Assembly (NCBI GenBank): GCA_023146675.1
Contig: JAGLBQ010000249.1
Coordinates: forward strand, 1-37,028
Source: Cocleimonas sp.
GTDB lineage: Bacteria; Pseudomonadota; Gammaproteobacteria; Thiotrichales; Thiotrichaceae
Length of the DNA stretch: 37,028 nucleotides
Direction of reading: 5' to 3'
Shown: positions 8,443-14,986 of the stretch, piece after piece
Layout: every line of letters begins with the position of its first letter
Numbering within the stretch: position 1 is the stretch's first letter
Notes under the pieces: model-generated
The model's database searches: none
Told to the model about the DNA's origin: nothing
What the model saw: the letters and a program-made list of their open reading frames with translations, nothing else
Translations under genes and position numbers: made by a program

Positions 8443-8928
8443 ATGTCCATACGCCCCGCCTTTAGTCTCGGTCTTATTATTACCGTTAGCATTGTGGCAA
8501 CCGCACTGTTTTTTCAATATGTTTTACTGCTAGCTCCCTGCCCACTTTGTATCTTGCAACGTATTATAGTGGTAACACTAGGCGTTATTTTTCTTATCGG
8601 AATATTACATAACCCAAAGCATCGCCTAGTACGCAAACTTTATGGTCAAATAGTCGCAACAGCCAGCCTTGCAGGGTTTGCTGTTGCCGCTCGTCATGCA
8701 TGGTTACAACAGCTGCCAAAAAATCAGGCGCCAGAGTGTGGTGAAGGTTTAAATTATTGGATCAGCACACTTTCCCCGAGTGAGGTCATTGAAAAGATAT
8801 TTGCAGGTGAAGGAAACTGTGTTGAAGTTGCATGGAAGTTTGCTGGATTCAGTATTCCAGAATTGAGTCTTATTACTTTTACCGTTTTTTTTCTATATGG
8901 CATAAAATTACTCATTAAAGGACACTAG
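8443..8928 (+). CDS. dsbB: DsbB-family disulfide bond formation protein
   Basis: 161 residues with four hydrophobic helices. The first periplasmic cysteine pair is C33-P-L-C36 (LLAPCPLCILQR); the second pair C99 (APECGEGLNY) and C126 (GEGNCVEVAWKF) lies in the second periplasmic loop, as in DsbB, which passes electrons from DsbA to quinones. GGAG at 8430-8433 lies 9 bases before the ATG at 8443 and decides the start; an ATG at 8428 would overlap this Shine-Dalgarno. No dsbA is nearby. First gene of a redox set with the thioredoxin and the glutaredoxin. Confidence 0.92.
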   Translation: MSIRPAFSLGLIITVSIVATALFFQYVLLLAPCPLCILQRIIVVTLGVIFLIGILHNPKHRLVRKLYGQIVATASLAGFAVAARHAWLQQLPKNQAPECGEGLNYWISTLSPSEVIEKIFAGEGNCVEVAWKFAGFSIPELSLITFTVFFLYGIKLLIKGH

Positions 8929-8931
8929 TAC

Positions 8932-9288
8932 ATGACAACAGATACTATTTTTAATATTGACTTGGATGATTTTGAAGAGAAAGTGCTAACCGCATCACAT
9001 GATACGCCTGTGCTAGTTGATTTTTGGGCTGAATGGTGTAGTCCCTGTCTTTTTATCGCACCTGTTTTAAAACAAGTGTTAGAACAATACGAAGGTAAAG
9101 TATTACTAGCCAAATTGGAAGTTGATGAAGGTGAGAATATGCGTCTTGCAGGAAAATACCAAGTGCGTGGCTTTCCCACTATCATATTATTTGAAGAAGG
9201 ACAGGAAGTTGAACGATTCAGCAGCGCACGCCCAGCCAGCTTTATTAAAGAATTTATAGAATCCAATAGCCGTATCCTTGAGTTATAA
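8932..9288 (+). CDS. Thioredoxin-domain protein with WCSPC active site
   Basis: 118 residues, cytosolic, thioredoxin fold. The active site is W-C36-S-P-C39 rather than the canonical WCGPC, and the next residues are LFIAP instead of K-x-IAP; the cis-proline is in VRGFPTIILF (P82). The altered dipeptide and loss of the conserved lysine should shift redox potential and partner choice, so a specialised reductase rather than the main TrxA is likely (inference). It starts 3 bases after dsbB, with AAAGGA upstream, and is probably co-transcribed with it. Confidence 0.9.
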   Translation: MTTDTIFNIDLDDFEEKVLTASHDTPVLVDFWAEWCSPCLFIAPVLKQVLEQYEGKVLLAKLEVDEGENMRLAGKYQVRGFPTIILFEEGQEVERFSSARPASFIKEFIESNSRILEL

Positions 9289-9339
9289 ATTCCTATCTCC
9301 ATACTCAGGTATTCTATTTCCTAAAAAGAGGCAGTTCCC

Positions 9340-9663
9340 ATGGACGTAATGGACAGAATTAAGACAGCAGTTGATGAAAACCCCGTTATTATCTTTATGA
9401 AAGGCACACCACAACTACCACAATGCGGTTTTTCTAGCCGTACTGCACAAGCACTTATGGACTGTGGCGAAGAATTTGCCTATATAAATATACTAACGGA
9501 TCCAGAAATTTTTGAACATTTGCCAAAATTTGCTAATTGGCCGACATTTCCACAAGTTTATATTAATGGCGAGCTTATTGGTGGCTGTGATATTACCTTA
9601 GAAATGCACCAGAAAGGCGAGCTTCAGCCTATGATTAAAGACGCTAAAAATACAGAAGCGTAA
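9340..9663 (+). CDS. grxD: Monothiol glutaredoxin (CGFS type), Grx4-like
   Basis: 107 residues. The single-cysteine CGFS active site (C29) follows MKGTPQLPQ, and the glutathione-binding WPTFPQVYINGELIGGCDI is intact. Such glutaredoxins hold a bridging [2Fe-2S] cluster with glutathione and pass clusters to targets, often with BolA proteins; no bolA is in the window. GAGG precedes the ATG by 9 bases. It follows the thioredoxin by 51 bases and ends 8 bases before a palindromic element that separates it from the convergent pelG-like gene. Confidence 0.96.
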   Translation: MDVMDRIKTAVDENPVIIFMKGTPQLPQCGFSSRTAQALMDCGEEFAYINILTDPEIFEHLPKFANWPTFPQVYINGELIGGCDITLEMHQKGELQPMIKDAKNTEA

Positions 9664-9670
9664 AAACATA

Positions 9671-9731
9671 TCTCGCAAAGACGCAGAGAACACAAAAGAA
9701 TATCTATCTTTTCTTCGCGTACTTTGTGAGA
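9671..9731. repeat. Imperfect palindrome (long hairpin) between convergent genes
   Basis: The left arm TCTCGCAAAGACGCAGAGAA (9671-9690) pairs with 9711-9731 (ending CTTTGTGAGA), allowing one bulge, one mismatch and two G-T pairs; the loop is 20 bases. A second element with a similar core (CACAAAGATGCAGA) lies at 28519-28575, so this looks like a dispersed palindromic repeat. Its place between grxD and the convergent pelG-like gene suits a bidirectional terminator, although no long T tract follows. Confidence 0.6.
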
Positions 9732-9753
9732 TCATGATGCTGAAAAGCTGAAT

Positions 9754-11130
9754 CTAGCGTTGCAACATAAAAGTAATATATTCCAAACGATTCAGTTTCT
9801 CTGAAAGAACATACATACCAATAATAGTAGTGATCAACATTGCCAGCGCAAAACCATAACCATAGAAGGCTGGACCAAGAAGAATGCTAATCCATGTAAA
9901 AATAGCATTGAGAAAAAATAATCCAAACGTTAGCCAAAATGCTTGTTTCAATAAATTAAAGTAAAACAAAACGTTCAATGTGGCTAAAAACAACACCTGA
10001 ATAGCGGTTGCTAATAAATCTATATAATACAGATGGATATAGAGAGGTGAAAGATCCAACCACTTAATAATATCCTTAGCGACAACAAAAAACAGTAGCA
10101 AGGTAACGCCTTGAATTTTAATTATTTCCAAATAAGCATTGCGGATGCTTTCCGTCATTGTTTCACGCTTTTTCTCTATTTGATCTAGCGTTGCCCCGCC
10201 ATTTACAGCTTTATAGTACGCTTGATACGTGCCAACAAAATCTGTCTCTATGCGCAAAAGAAAGCTCGCCATACCTGGAATAATGGATATATAGGCTAAA
10301 AATATCGGCAAATCATAAATAATTGAAGCACGTAACACACCATTAACACTGTCAGAAGTGGAAGGTGTAAACCAAAAAATCCATTTATCAACCCATACCC
10401 CTAAATTAAAAAATATCCCTGTAGGAATCAAAATTAAGTAAATATTTTTGCGTTTAAGGAAATCAAAACGAAATAACCGATCGGCATCAAACTCCTGAAA
10501 GATCATCATTAATAATGCTAACAGCATAATCGTGTGACCGATCATAAATGAGAGTAGTAAACCATGTGCCCCTACATGCCGCAACACAATCGATAGCAAC
10601 ACAATGCTGCTATAACTAATAAAAAATACAACCAGTATTGCTTTATAGCGGCGCATTCCTGCAATAAAAATTACCGTCAACCAAACATTACAGAGCAATA
10701 CAAAGCTCATTAACATCAATACATTATAGATAAAATCTAATTCTCTAAAAAGAGTCAGCCAGAATATTGCCGCTATTACACCGCTCACTAACGTCAATAA
10801 CCCTAGCGCTGCAAAAAAATTGGGAAGTATAATATGTGTGTTTTCAAGATAGATTTGATCTGCCATAAAGCGCGTAAACACAAGCTGTATTAGGCTACTC
10901 AAAACTAAAGAAAAGGACATTAACCAAGTGACTGAAACTAAAAATTCACTGAGCCAATAATTTGAAGTGCTTTGATTTGTTAGCCCAATGACACCCACTA
11001 AAATAATACCGAGAATCGATAAAACCCACGGACCAGAACTAATAGCACCCGCATAGGCATAGGTCTTTGCCAACCCAAACCAGCTATCATCCTTTAGTAG
11101 TTTTTTAAGTTCAAAGCCAATTCCAGCCAT
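9754..11130 (-). CDS. pelG: PelG-family polytopic membrane protein (MOP/flippase-like), outside a pel operon
   Basis: 458 residues, the usual PelG length, with about twelve hydrophobic segments. The N-terminus MAGIGFELKKLLKDDSWFGL and the next stretch (AYAGAISSGPWVLSILG) are the PelG signature. In Pel loci PelG is the inner-membrane partner of PelD/PelE/PelF that exports the Pel exopolysaccharide. None of pelA-F is here; instead the gene follows the PycTM-propeller fusion with a 33-base gap and an AGGA upstream of its ATG, so the two form a minus-strand cassette. Whether it still moves a polysaccharide is unknown. Family call is strong; the function in this context is open. Confidence 0.9.
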   Translation of the reverse strand: MAGIGFELKKLLKDDSWFGLAKTYAYAGAISSGPWVLSILGIILVGVIGLTNQSTSNYWLSEFLVSVTWLMSFSLVLSSLIQLVFTRFMADQIYLENTHIILPNFFAALGLLTLVSGVIAAIFWLTLFRELDFIYNVLMLMSFVLLCNVWLTVIFIAGMRRYKAILVVFFISYSSIVLLSIVLRHVGAHGLLLSFMIGHTIMLLALLMMIFQEFDADRLFRFDFLKRKNIYLILIPTGIFFNLGVWVDKWIFWFTPSTSDSVNGVLRASIIYDLPIFLAYISIIPGMASFLLRIETDFVGTYQAYYKAVNGGATLDQIEKKRETMTESIRNAYLEIIKIQGVTLLLFFVVAKDIIKWLDLSPLYIHLYYIDLLATAIQVLFLATLNVLFYFNLLKQAFWLTFGLFFLNAIFTWISILLGPAFYGYGFALAMLITTIIGMYVLSEKLNRLEYITFMLQR

Positions 11131-11163
11131 TATAATATCCTATGCCCAACACCGCTCAACACC

Positions 11164-12816
11164 TTATATATACTCAAGTAACAAAAATGTTGCAGGTTGC
11201 TGAGTTTCGCTATTGCCATTATCTCCAAGCAGTAAAATATATTCCTTTCCGCCTATTATAAGTGACGAAATTCCTTCGATATTATCTATTTTATCAACTC
11301 CTTGTAACGTTAATAGTTTTACCAGATCATCGGGGTTTCCGTTCCAATACAAAAGTTGAGAATACTCTTTAAGCCTACTGCCTTTCTTTTTTGTCTCATT
11401 GGCAAGCAAATAACCTTTTAATCGAGGTATATAGCGCATTGCTCGAAGCCCTTCGCCGTGTAAGTCAAGTAAGATTGGCTTTTTAGCGATCTGTATTTTT
11501 TCTTTATCGTTAAAGATGCGAGTAGGATTTTTAATTTTTAGAATAATAGACTTCCCTCTTGCCTTTGGTTTTCGCAAACCAATCAACAGGTTATTATTCG
11601 CATCAAAACTAAGTGCTTCAATATCAATTTTTTCGATGCTTTTCTTTCCCATTTTAGTTATTTTATCTAGGACTCCAGATGAGTCGATCGCATCAACTAG
11701 ACTTGTTGCAATACTTGCATTAGTTAATCGATTACCCTTAATTTTAAAACGTATTAATTGTTCACGTGACTTCTTGCGCTTACCATTATTATTTCTTTTA
11801 TGAGAGGTAATCGCATATAAAAAACCATCCTTTCCCATCGTAATCGCTTCTAGATCATTCAACTTGCGTCGAAATGCAAGCTCTGAAAATATATCTAACG
11901 GCTTACTTTCTAATATTTTATTAACCGAAGGTGTAAGAATACGAAATGCCCTACTTGGCTCATCTTCAACAACAACCAACCGACCATCTGCTAACTGTTG
12001 CACACCTGAGGGTTCATAGAGTGAATTAAACTGCAAAATACCGCTACCTAGCTTCAGACTGACAGCTGGTATTGAAGTAATTTTTTGAGGCGCTTGCTCA
12101 TTACTATTGATCGATAATTGTTCTTTACTACTAAGAGGAGGAGGGGCGCTCAATAAAACACCCTCCGTAGAGGAAAAATACTGCAATAATAAAACAAGTA
12201 TAGATACAATTAAACCCCAGCGGAAAACAGAATAGGAAAGACGCAGCATAGAAAATTTCCGATCAGCCATTGTCCCCAAATGGTAGAGCTGTGCCGACAT
12301 CTCATTATAAATTTTGTCTTTATCACGTATAAATTCATCCATTTGCCTCAAATAGTCTGCTTTGGATAGTTTTGAAAAATTTTCAAATATCAATATATCG
12401 GAAGATTCTTTATTAAACTGATGAATTGATTCGACTATTTCCTGTCTTATTTTTTTAAAATTGAAATTACCTTTCGTAATATTGTTCAAATACTGCCCTA
12501 TACGCGTATGCACTGGCGATGGTGAAGGAGAGGCTGCACTCAGCGCAAAATAGATTGATACAACGGATGTAATTAAAAATAATGCCGCTGGAAATAACAT
12601 GGTAGGGGACTTAACATCAGTATAAACAAAACCACTTGCCACCACCAAAATAGAAACAATAGCGCCATTGATAGAAATCATAATATTAGCTTTAGTGGCA
12701 GCTAATGCCAGTAGATCTAACTGCGCTCTATAAGCATTGCGAAACATCGTCTCAATGGCTTTATTGGCAGATCCTGGAGATTTATCTTCATTATTTTGTT
12801 TTTCTTTTCTAGCCAT
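11164..12816 (-). CDS. Fusion: Pycsar-effector-like membrane module plus DUF3616-like beta-propeller
   Basis: 550 residues. Residues about 25-215 match the three-helix Pycsar effector family (PycTM, earlier DUF5706): an AYRAQLDLLALAATKANIMI entry helix with membrane segments about 43-65 and 72-94, a cytosolic helical region, the motif IYNEMSAQLYHLGTMADRKF, and a third helix about 198-214. A short linker leads to residues 250-550, a DUF3616-like propeller: EPSGVQQLADGRLVVVEDEPS, LNDLEAITMGKDGFLYAITSH, IEALSFDANNNLLIGLRKP, DLHGEGLRAMRYIP, DNIEGISSLI. Predicted topology puts the propeller in the periplasm. No nucleotide cyclase is nearby. It is upstream of, and probably co-transcribed with, the PelG-like gene. 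Domain calls are by motif memory; no search was run. Confidence 0.78.
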   Translation of the reverse strand: MARKEKQNNEDKSPGSANKAIETMFRNAYRAQLDLLALAATKANIMISINGAIVSILVVASGFVYTDVKSPTMLFPAALFLITSVVSIYFALSAASPSPSPVHTRIGQYLNNITKGNFNFKKIRQEIVESIHQFNKESSDILIFENFSKLSKADYLRQMDEFIRDKDKIYNEMSAQLYHLGTMADRKFSMLRLSYSVFRWGLIVSILVLLLQYFSSTEGVLLSAPPPLSSKEQLSINSNEQAPQKITSIPAVSLKLGSGILQFNSLYEPSGVQQLADGRLVVVEDEPSRAFRILTPSVNKILESKPLDIFSELAFRRKLNDLEAITMGKDGFLYAITSHKRNNNGKRKKSREQLIRFKIKGNRLTNASIATSLVDAIDSSGVLDKITKMGKKSIEKIDIEALSFDANNNLLIGLRKPKARGKSIILKIKNPTRIFNDKEKIQIAKKPILLDLHGEGLRAMRYIPRLKGYLLANETKKKGSRLKEYSQLLYWNGNPDDLVKLLTLQGVDKIDNIEGISSLIIGGKEYILLLGDNGNSETQQPATFLLLEYI

Positions 12817-12817
12817 T

Positions 12818-12898
12818 TTATAAGTTTCTATTTTTTAGTATTTTATTGGCAACATATTTCACATCCCTACTTTTACCATAGTAGCAACAAGCTTCCAT
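12818..12898 (-). CDS. Possible 26-residue leader ORF ending 1 base before the fusion gene
   Basis: ATG at 12898 opens a 26-codon frame (begins MEACCYYGKSRDVKYVANKI) whose TAA lies one base before the ATG of the fusion gene. Such spacing allows coupled translation, and the fusion gene has no good Shine-Dalgarno of its own. Against it: the ORF also lacks a clear ribosome site, and a TATAAA that could be the promoter -10 (12902-12907, minus strand) sits just before its start. It could equally be the tail of a decayed gene, since the frame stays open ten codons further upstream. Confidence 0.25.
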   Translation of the reverse strand: MEACCYYGKSRDVKYVANKILKNRNL

Positions 12899-12995
12899 TA
12901 TTTTATAGACAGCCTGCGTAGTATCACCTTATAAATGGTAAATATTTGATAATATTTAGAAATGCTTTCATTGCGCTGTTAATAACCTTAGAAAC

Positions 12996-13024
12996 AAAAA
13001 AAGGGGCAAGCGTTAGCAAGCCCC
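12996..13024 (-). terminator. Rho-independent terminator, minus strand
   Basis: On the minus strand GGGGC and GCCCC close a hairpin (13003-13024) with a two-base internal loop, two further GC pairs and a four-base loop, followed at once by seven Ts (12996-13002). This is the most convincing intrinsic terminator in the window. It ends transcription coming from the VWA/PP2C pair or from a promoter within the transposase scrap, and insulates the fusion/PelG cassette. Confidence 0.8.
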
Positions 13025-13052
13025 GAAAGATGAAGTCGGTTGGTTTAAATTA
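12996..13052 (-). ncRNA. Possible short Fur-controlled RNA ending at the terminator
   Basis: Minus-strand DNA between the Fur-box-like palindrome and the intrinsic terminator holds no ORF. A transcript starting near 13052, about 10 bases past the -10-like TAAAAT, would be roughly 57 nt: an unpaired stretch (CCAACCGACTTCATCTTTC) and then the terminator hairpin. This is the architecture of iron-responsive small RNAs such as RyhB or PrrF, though shorter. The -35 is poor and no expression evidence exists, so this is only a candidate. Confidence 0.25.
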
Positions 13053-13064
13053 ACATATATTTTA

Positions 13065-13083
13065 TATAATGATAATCATTGAC
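13065..13083. promoter_or_regulatory. Fur-box-like palindrome
   Basis: The 19-mer TATAATGATAATCATTGAC matches the classical Fur consensus GATAATGATAATCATTATC at 16 of 19 positions and contains the perfect palindrome AATGAT-A-ATCATT. AT-rich -10-like hexamers (TATAAA, TAAAAT on the minus strand) overlap its edge. The only thing immediately downstream on the minus strand is the terminator; on the plus strand no gene starts for 1.9 kb. Confidence 0.5.
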
Positions 13084-13268
13084 ACATTGGCATGTGGCAA
13101 TCTTTTTGTGATTCATGTTTGAGCTGGGAGCAGGTATCTGAGAGCCATTGTTTACGCGTTATTTGATCTTTTTTCTTTGGATAAACAGCATGGGATGCTT
13201 TCGCCAAATACTCGGTAACATGATAAAAGTCCAGATTTTCTTCTGATTTGAATATCGATAATCTGTTT
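13076..13268 (-). pseudogene. Transposase fragment (IS remnant)
   Basis: About 64 codons in one frame encode a mid-part of a DDE-type transposase: residues LDFYHVTEYLAKASHAVYP, then RKQWLSDTCSQLKHES, which I recognise as the DFYHVxEYL...W...C..LKH block seen in such enzymes; the exact IS family I cannot name. Both ends of the transposase are missing and no terminal inverted repeats are seen. The fragment begins directly after the PP2C stop codon and ends at the Fur-box-like site. It marks an old insertion/deletion event at the 3' end of the VWA/PP2C pair. Confidence 0.65.
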
Positions 13269-14045
13269 TTATTCCCCCACAGATGAGTCAGCAATATAAG
13301 CGGCAAGTACGAGTGTTTTATCATCATCTGTGCGTTGACAAATACGCTCTGATTGTAAAAAACCTGCTAATTGCTCGGAGGTGTAATCACTATCTAATGA
13401 AACATCGGAGGCTATTTTAAAGAGTGGAGTAAAAAAGGGTGCATAGGGCGTTTGATTTGTCATATCTAAAGCCAAATTCTGCAAGCCATCAGTAAAAACT
13501 GAAAATGCTTTAATTTCCCCTTGATAGACCGCTATTGTTAGCGCCTCAAGTGCATTATCTGCGGTAATCGGAATAGTTTCATTAATATACTCGCCCTGCT
13601 GTGGTGTATTCACTAAAATTAGCGAATTATCCATCAATTTAGCCACCATTGCGCCATCACCAATCTGCCCTGCAATAAAACCATTTGGATGCAAAATAGC
13701 AATCAATAAGGTGCTGGCATAATCCTTTAACGGCTCGTCTTCAATCGCAGCAATTTGCTCCAATAAAGTGCGCGATTCAGAAAAAATACTGCCTAAAATA
13801 TCTTCATGATTATTCTCTGCAATATCCTCTTGTAGCAAAGCGGGCTGTTTCATCGCAAATAAATGTAAAACTTCCTCAACAAGCGCTTTAGAAGCCTCTT
13901 CTGCTCGCACTGCTGAACCTAAACCATCCGCAACTGCAATAATTAAATGATCACCAATCACCTGCCAAGCGAAGGAATCCTGACAAGGTAGATCATGTTG
14001 TAGATGACTCGTCCCCTGCTCTGATGCTCCAATTACCCGCCACAT
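13269..14045 (-). CDS. PP2C-family serine/threonine phosphatase (TerY-associated type)
   Basis: 258 residues. Metal-binding acids of the PP2C fold are all present: CQDSF (D23), VADGLGSA (D40), GQIGDGAM (D130), FTDGLQ (D186) and DDDKTLVLA (D241). It resembles the compact PP2C_2 type found beside VWA proteins. Its ATG overlaps the stop of the VWA gene (TAATG), so the two are translationally coupled. In known TerY phosphorylation modules VWA, PP2C and a Ser/Thr kinase are adjacent; here the position after the phosphatase holds a transposase fragment instead. The coding region appears complete, since DDKTLVLA is normally close to the C-terminus. Confidence 0.88.
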   Translation of the reverse strand: MWRVIGASEQGTSHLQHDLPCQDSFAWQVIGDHLIIAVADGLGSAVRAEEASKALVEEVLHLFAMKQPALLQEDIAENNHEDILGSIFSESRTLLEQIAAIEDEPLKDYASTLLIAILHPNGFIAGQIGDGAMVAKLMDNSLILVNTPQQGEYINETIPITADNALEALTIAVYQGEIKAFSVFTDGLQNLALDMTNQTPYAPFFTPLFKIASDVSLDSDYTSEQLAGFLQSERICQRTDDDKTLVLAAYIADSSVGE

Positions 14046-14713
14046 TAAACTTCTCCCCAGCCTGTTGGTGCGGGTAGAGCCATCACTTCACCTGGAATAG
14101 AGTGCGAAACGCCACTAAGACTGGCAGATAACCAGACAAACATTTGTTTAAAGTTCAGTCCTTTTAAATGAATCGGCTGCCGTGATGCCCCTGATATTTT
14201 CCCTAGTGTATTCATATCGGCTTGTTGCACTCCAACCGTAAAAAAGGCTACTTTTTTAGATTCTTCTGCGTGCTGAATACGTTGTGCCGCATTTTTCCAA
14301 TCATCCGTTGGCTCACCATCGGTAATTAAAAAGATCCACGGACGATAGTAGGACACCCCATTTTGCCGATAAATTTGTTTACGATCCTGCAAATGATCCA
14401 GCGCAACATCAATCGCCTCACCCATTGGCGTTAATCCATTCACCGATAGAATGGGTGGGATAAATTGATCAACCGTAATAAAATCTTGCACTATATTGAC
14501 CGCACCACCAAAAGTAACAATGGCAATTTCAATCCGCTGCATTGCCAGTTCATCATTAGAGACAGAATCCTTAAATGCTTGCAAACCTGCATTAAGCTCT
14601 GCAATAGCGTTACCCTGCATCGACTTGGAGGTATCTAATAATAAGATACAAGGACAACGTGGCTCAGGGTTACTGGTATCAAATTGAACATCATCAAAAC
14701 TAATTTCTATCAC
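14045..14713 (-). CDS. TerY-like von Willebrand factor A domain protein
   Basis: 222 residues, essentially one VWA domain. The metal-ion-dependent adhesion site is complete: DTSKS (D27, S29, S31), T95 in GLTPMGEA and D132 in LITDGEPTD. The YRPWIFLITDGEPTDDW block and the C-terminal LPAPTGWGEV are typical of TerY. The start is GTG at 14713 with GAGG about 9-10 bases upstream. TerY proteins belong to tellurite/stress-linked Ter systems, where a PP2C and a kinase regulate phosphorylation state; no terB/C/D genes are visible here. First gene of a two-gene operon with the phosphatase. Confidence 0.9.
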   Translation of the reverse strand: MIEISFDDVQFDTSNPEPRCPCILLLDTSKSMQGNAIAELNAGLQAFKDSVSNDELAMQRIEIAIVTFGGAVNIVQDFITVDQFIPPILSVNGLTPMGEAIDVALDHLQDRKQIYRQNGVSYYRPWIFLITDGEPTDDWKNAAQRIQHAEESKKVAFFTVGVQQADMNTLGKISGASRQPIHLKGLNFKQMFVWLSASLSGVSHSIPGEVMALPAPTGWGEV

Positions 14714-14741
14714 TTAAACTATCCTCAAAATTTAGCCTTAA

Positions 14742-14771
14742 TCTATAGCATAAAAGTACAATGTTTAACAA
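14742..14771 (-). promoter_or_regulatory. Putative sigma70 promoter for the VWA/PP2C pair
   Basis: Minus strand: -35-like TTGTTA (14766-14771), an 18-base spacer ending TGC, and -10-like TATAGA (14742-14747), which gives an extended -10 (TGnTATAGA). It lies about 30 bases upstream of the GTG start. Consensus matching only. Confidence 0.35.
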
Positions 14772-14986
14772 GGTATTAGGCTTAGGAATCTTTTATTTAT
14801 AAATCTAAAATAATAAATCTTCCCTTATGAAAACCGACATAAAATAACCTCCTCCCAATAGATATAGTATTGACGTAAAAGCAATAGCACTACATTTAGT
14901 GACGACCAATTAATTCACCCAAATCACAAATATTCATCTGCCCAAGTGGTAGAATTTATCATTTTTTAAAACTTGATTTTAAATGT

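Noticed and set aside
13269..13327. N-terminal extension of the transposase fragment into the PP2C gene
   Set aside because: The same-strand frame is open to 13327, but the residues encoded there do not look like transposase and the DNA is fully used by the phosphatase reading frame; similarity begins only after its stop codon.
9754..14713. Genomic or defence island with integrase and attachment sites
   Set aside because: No integrase, tRNA target or flanking direct repeat is found. Only one transposase fragment marks mobility, and the flanking genes are core genes.
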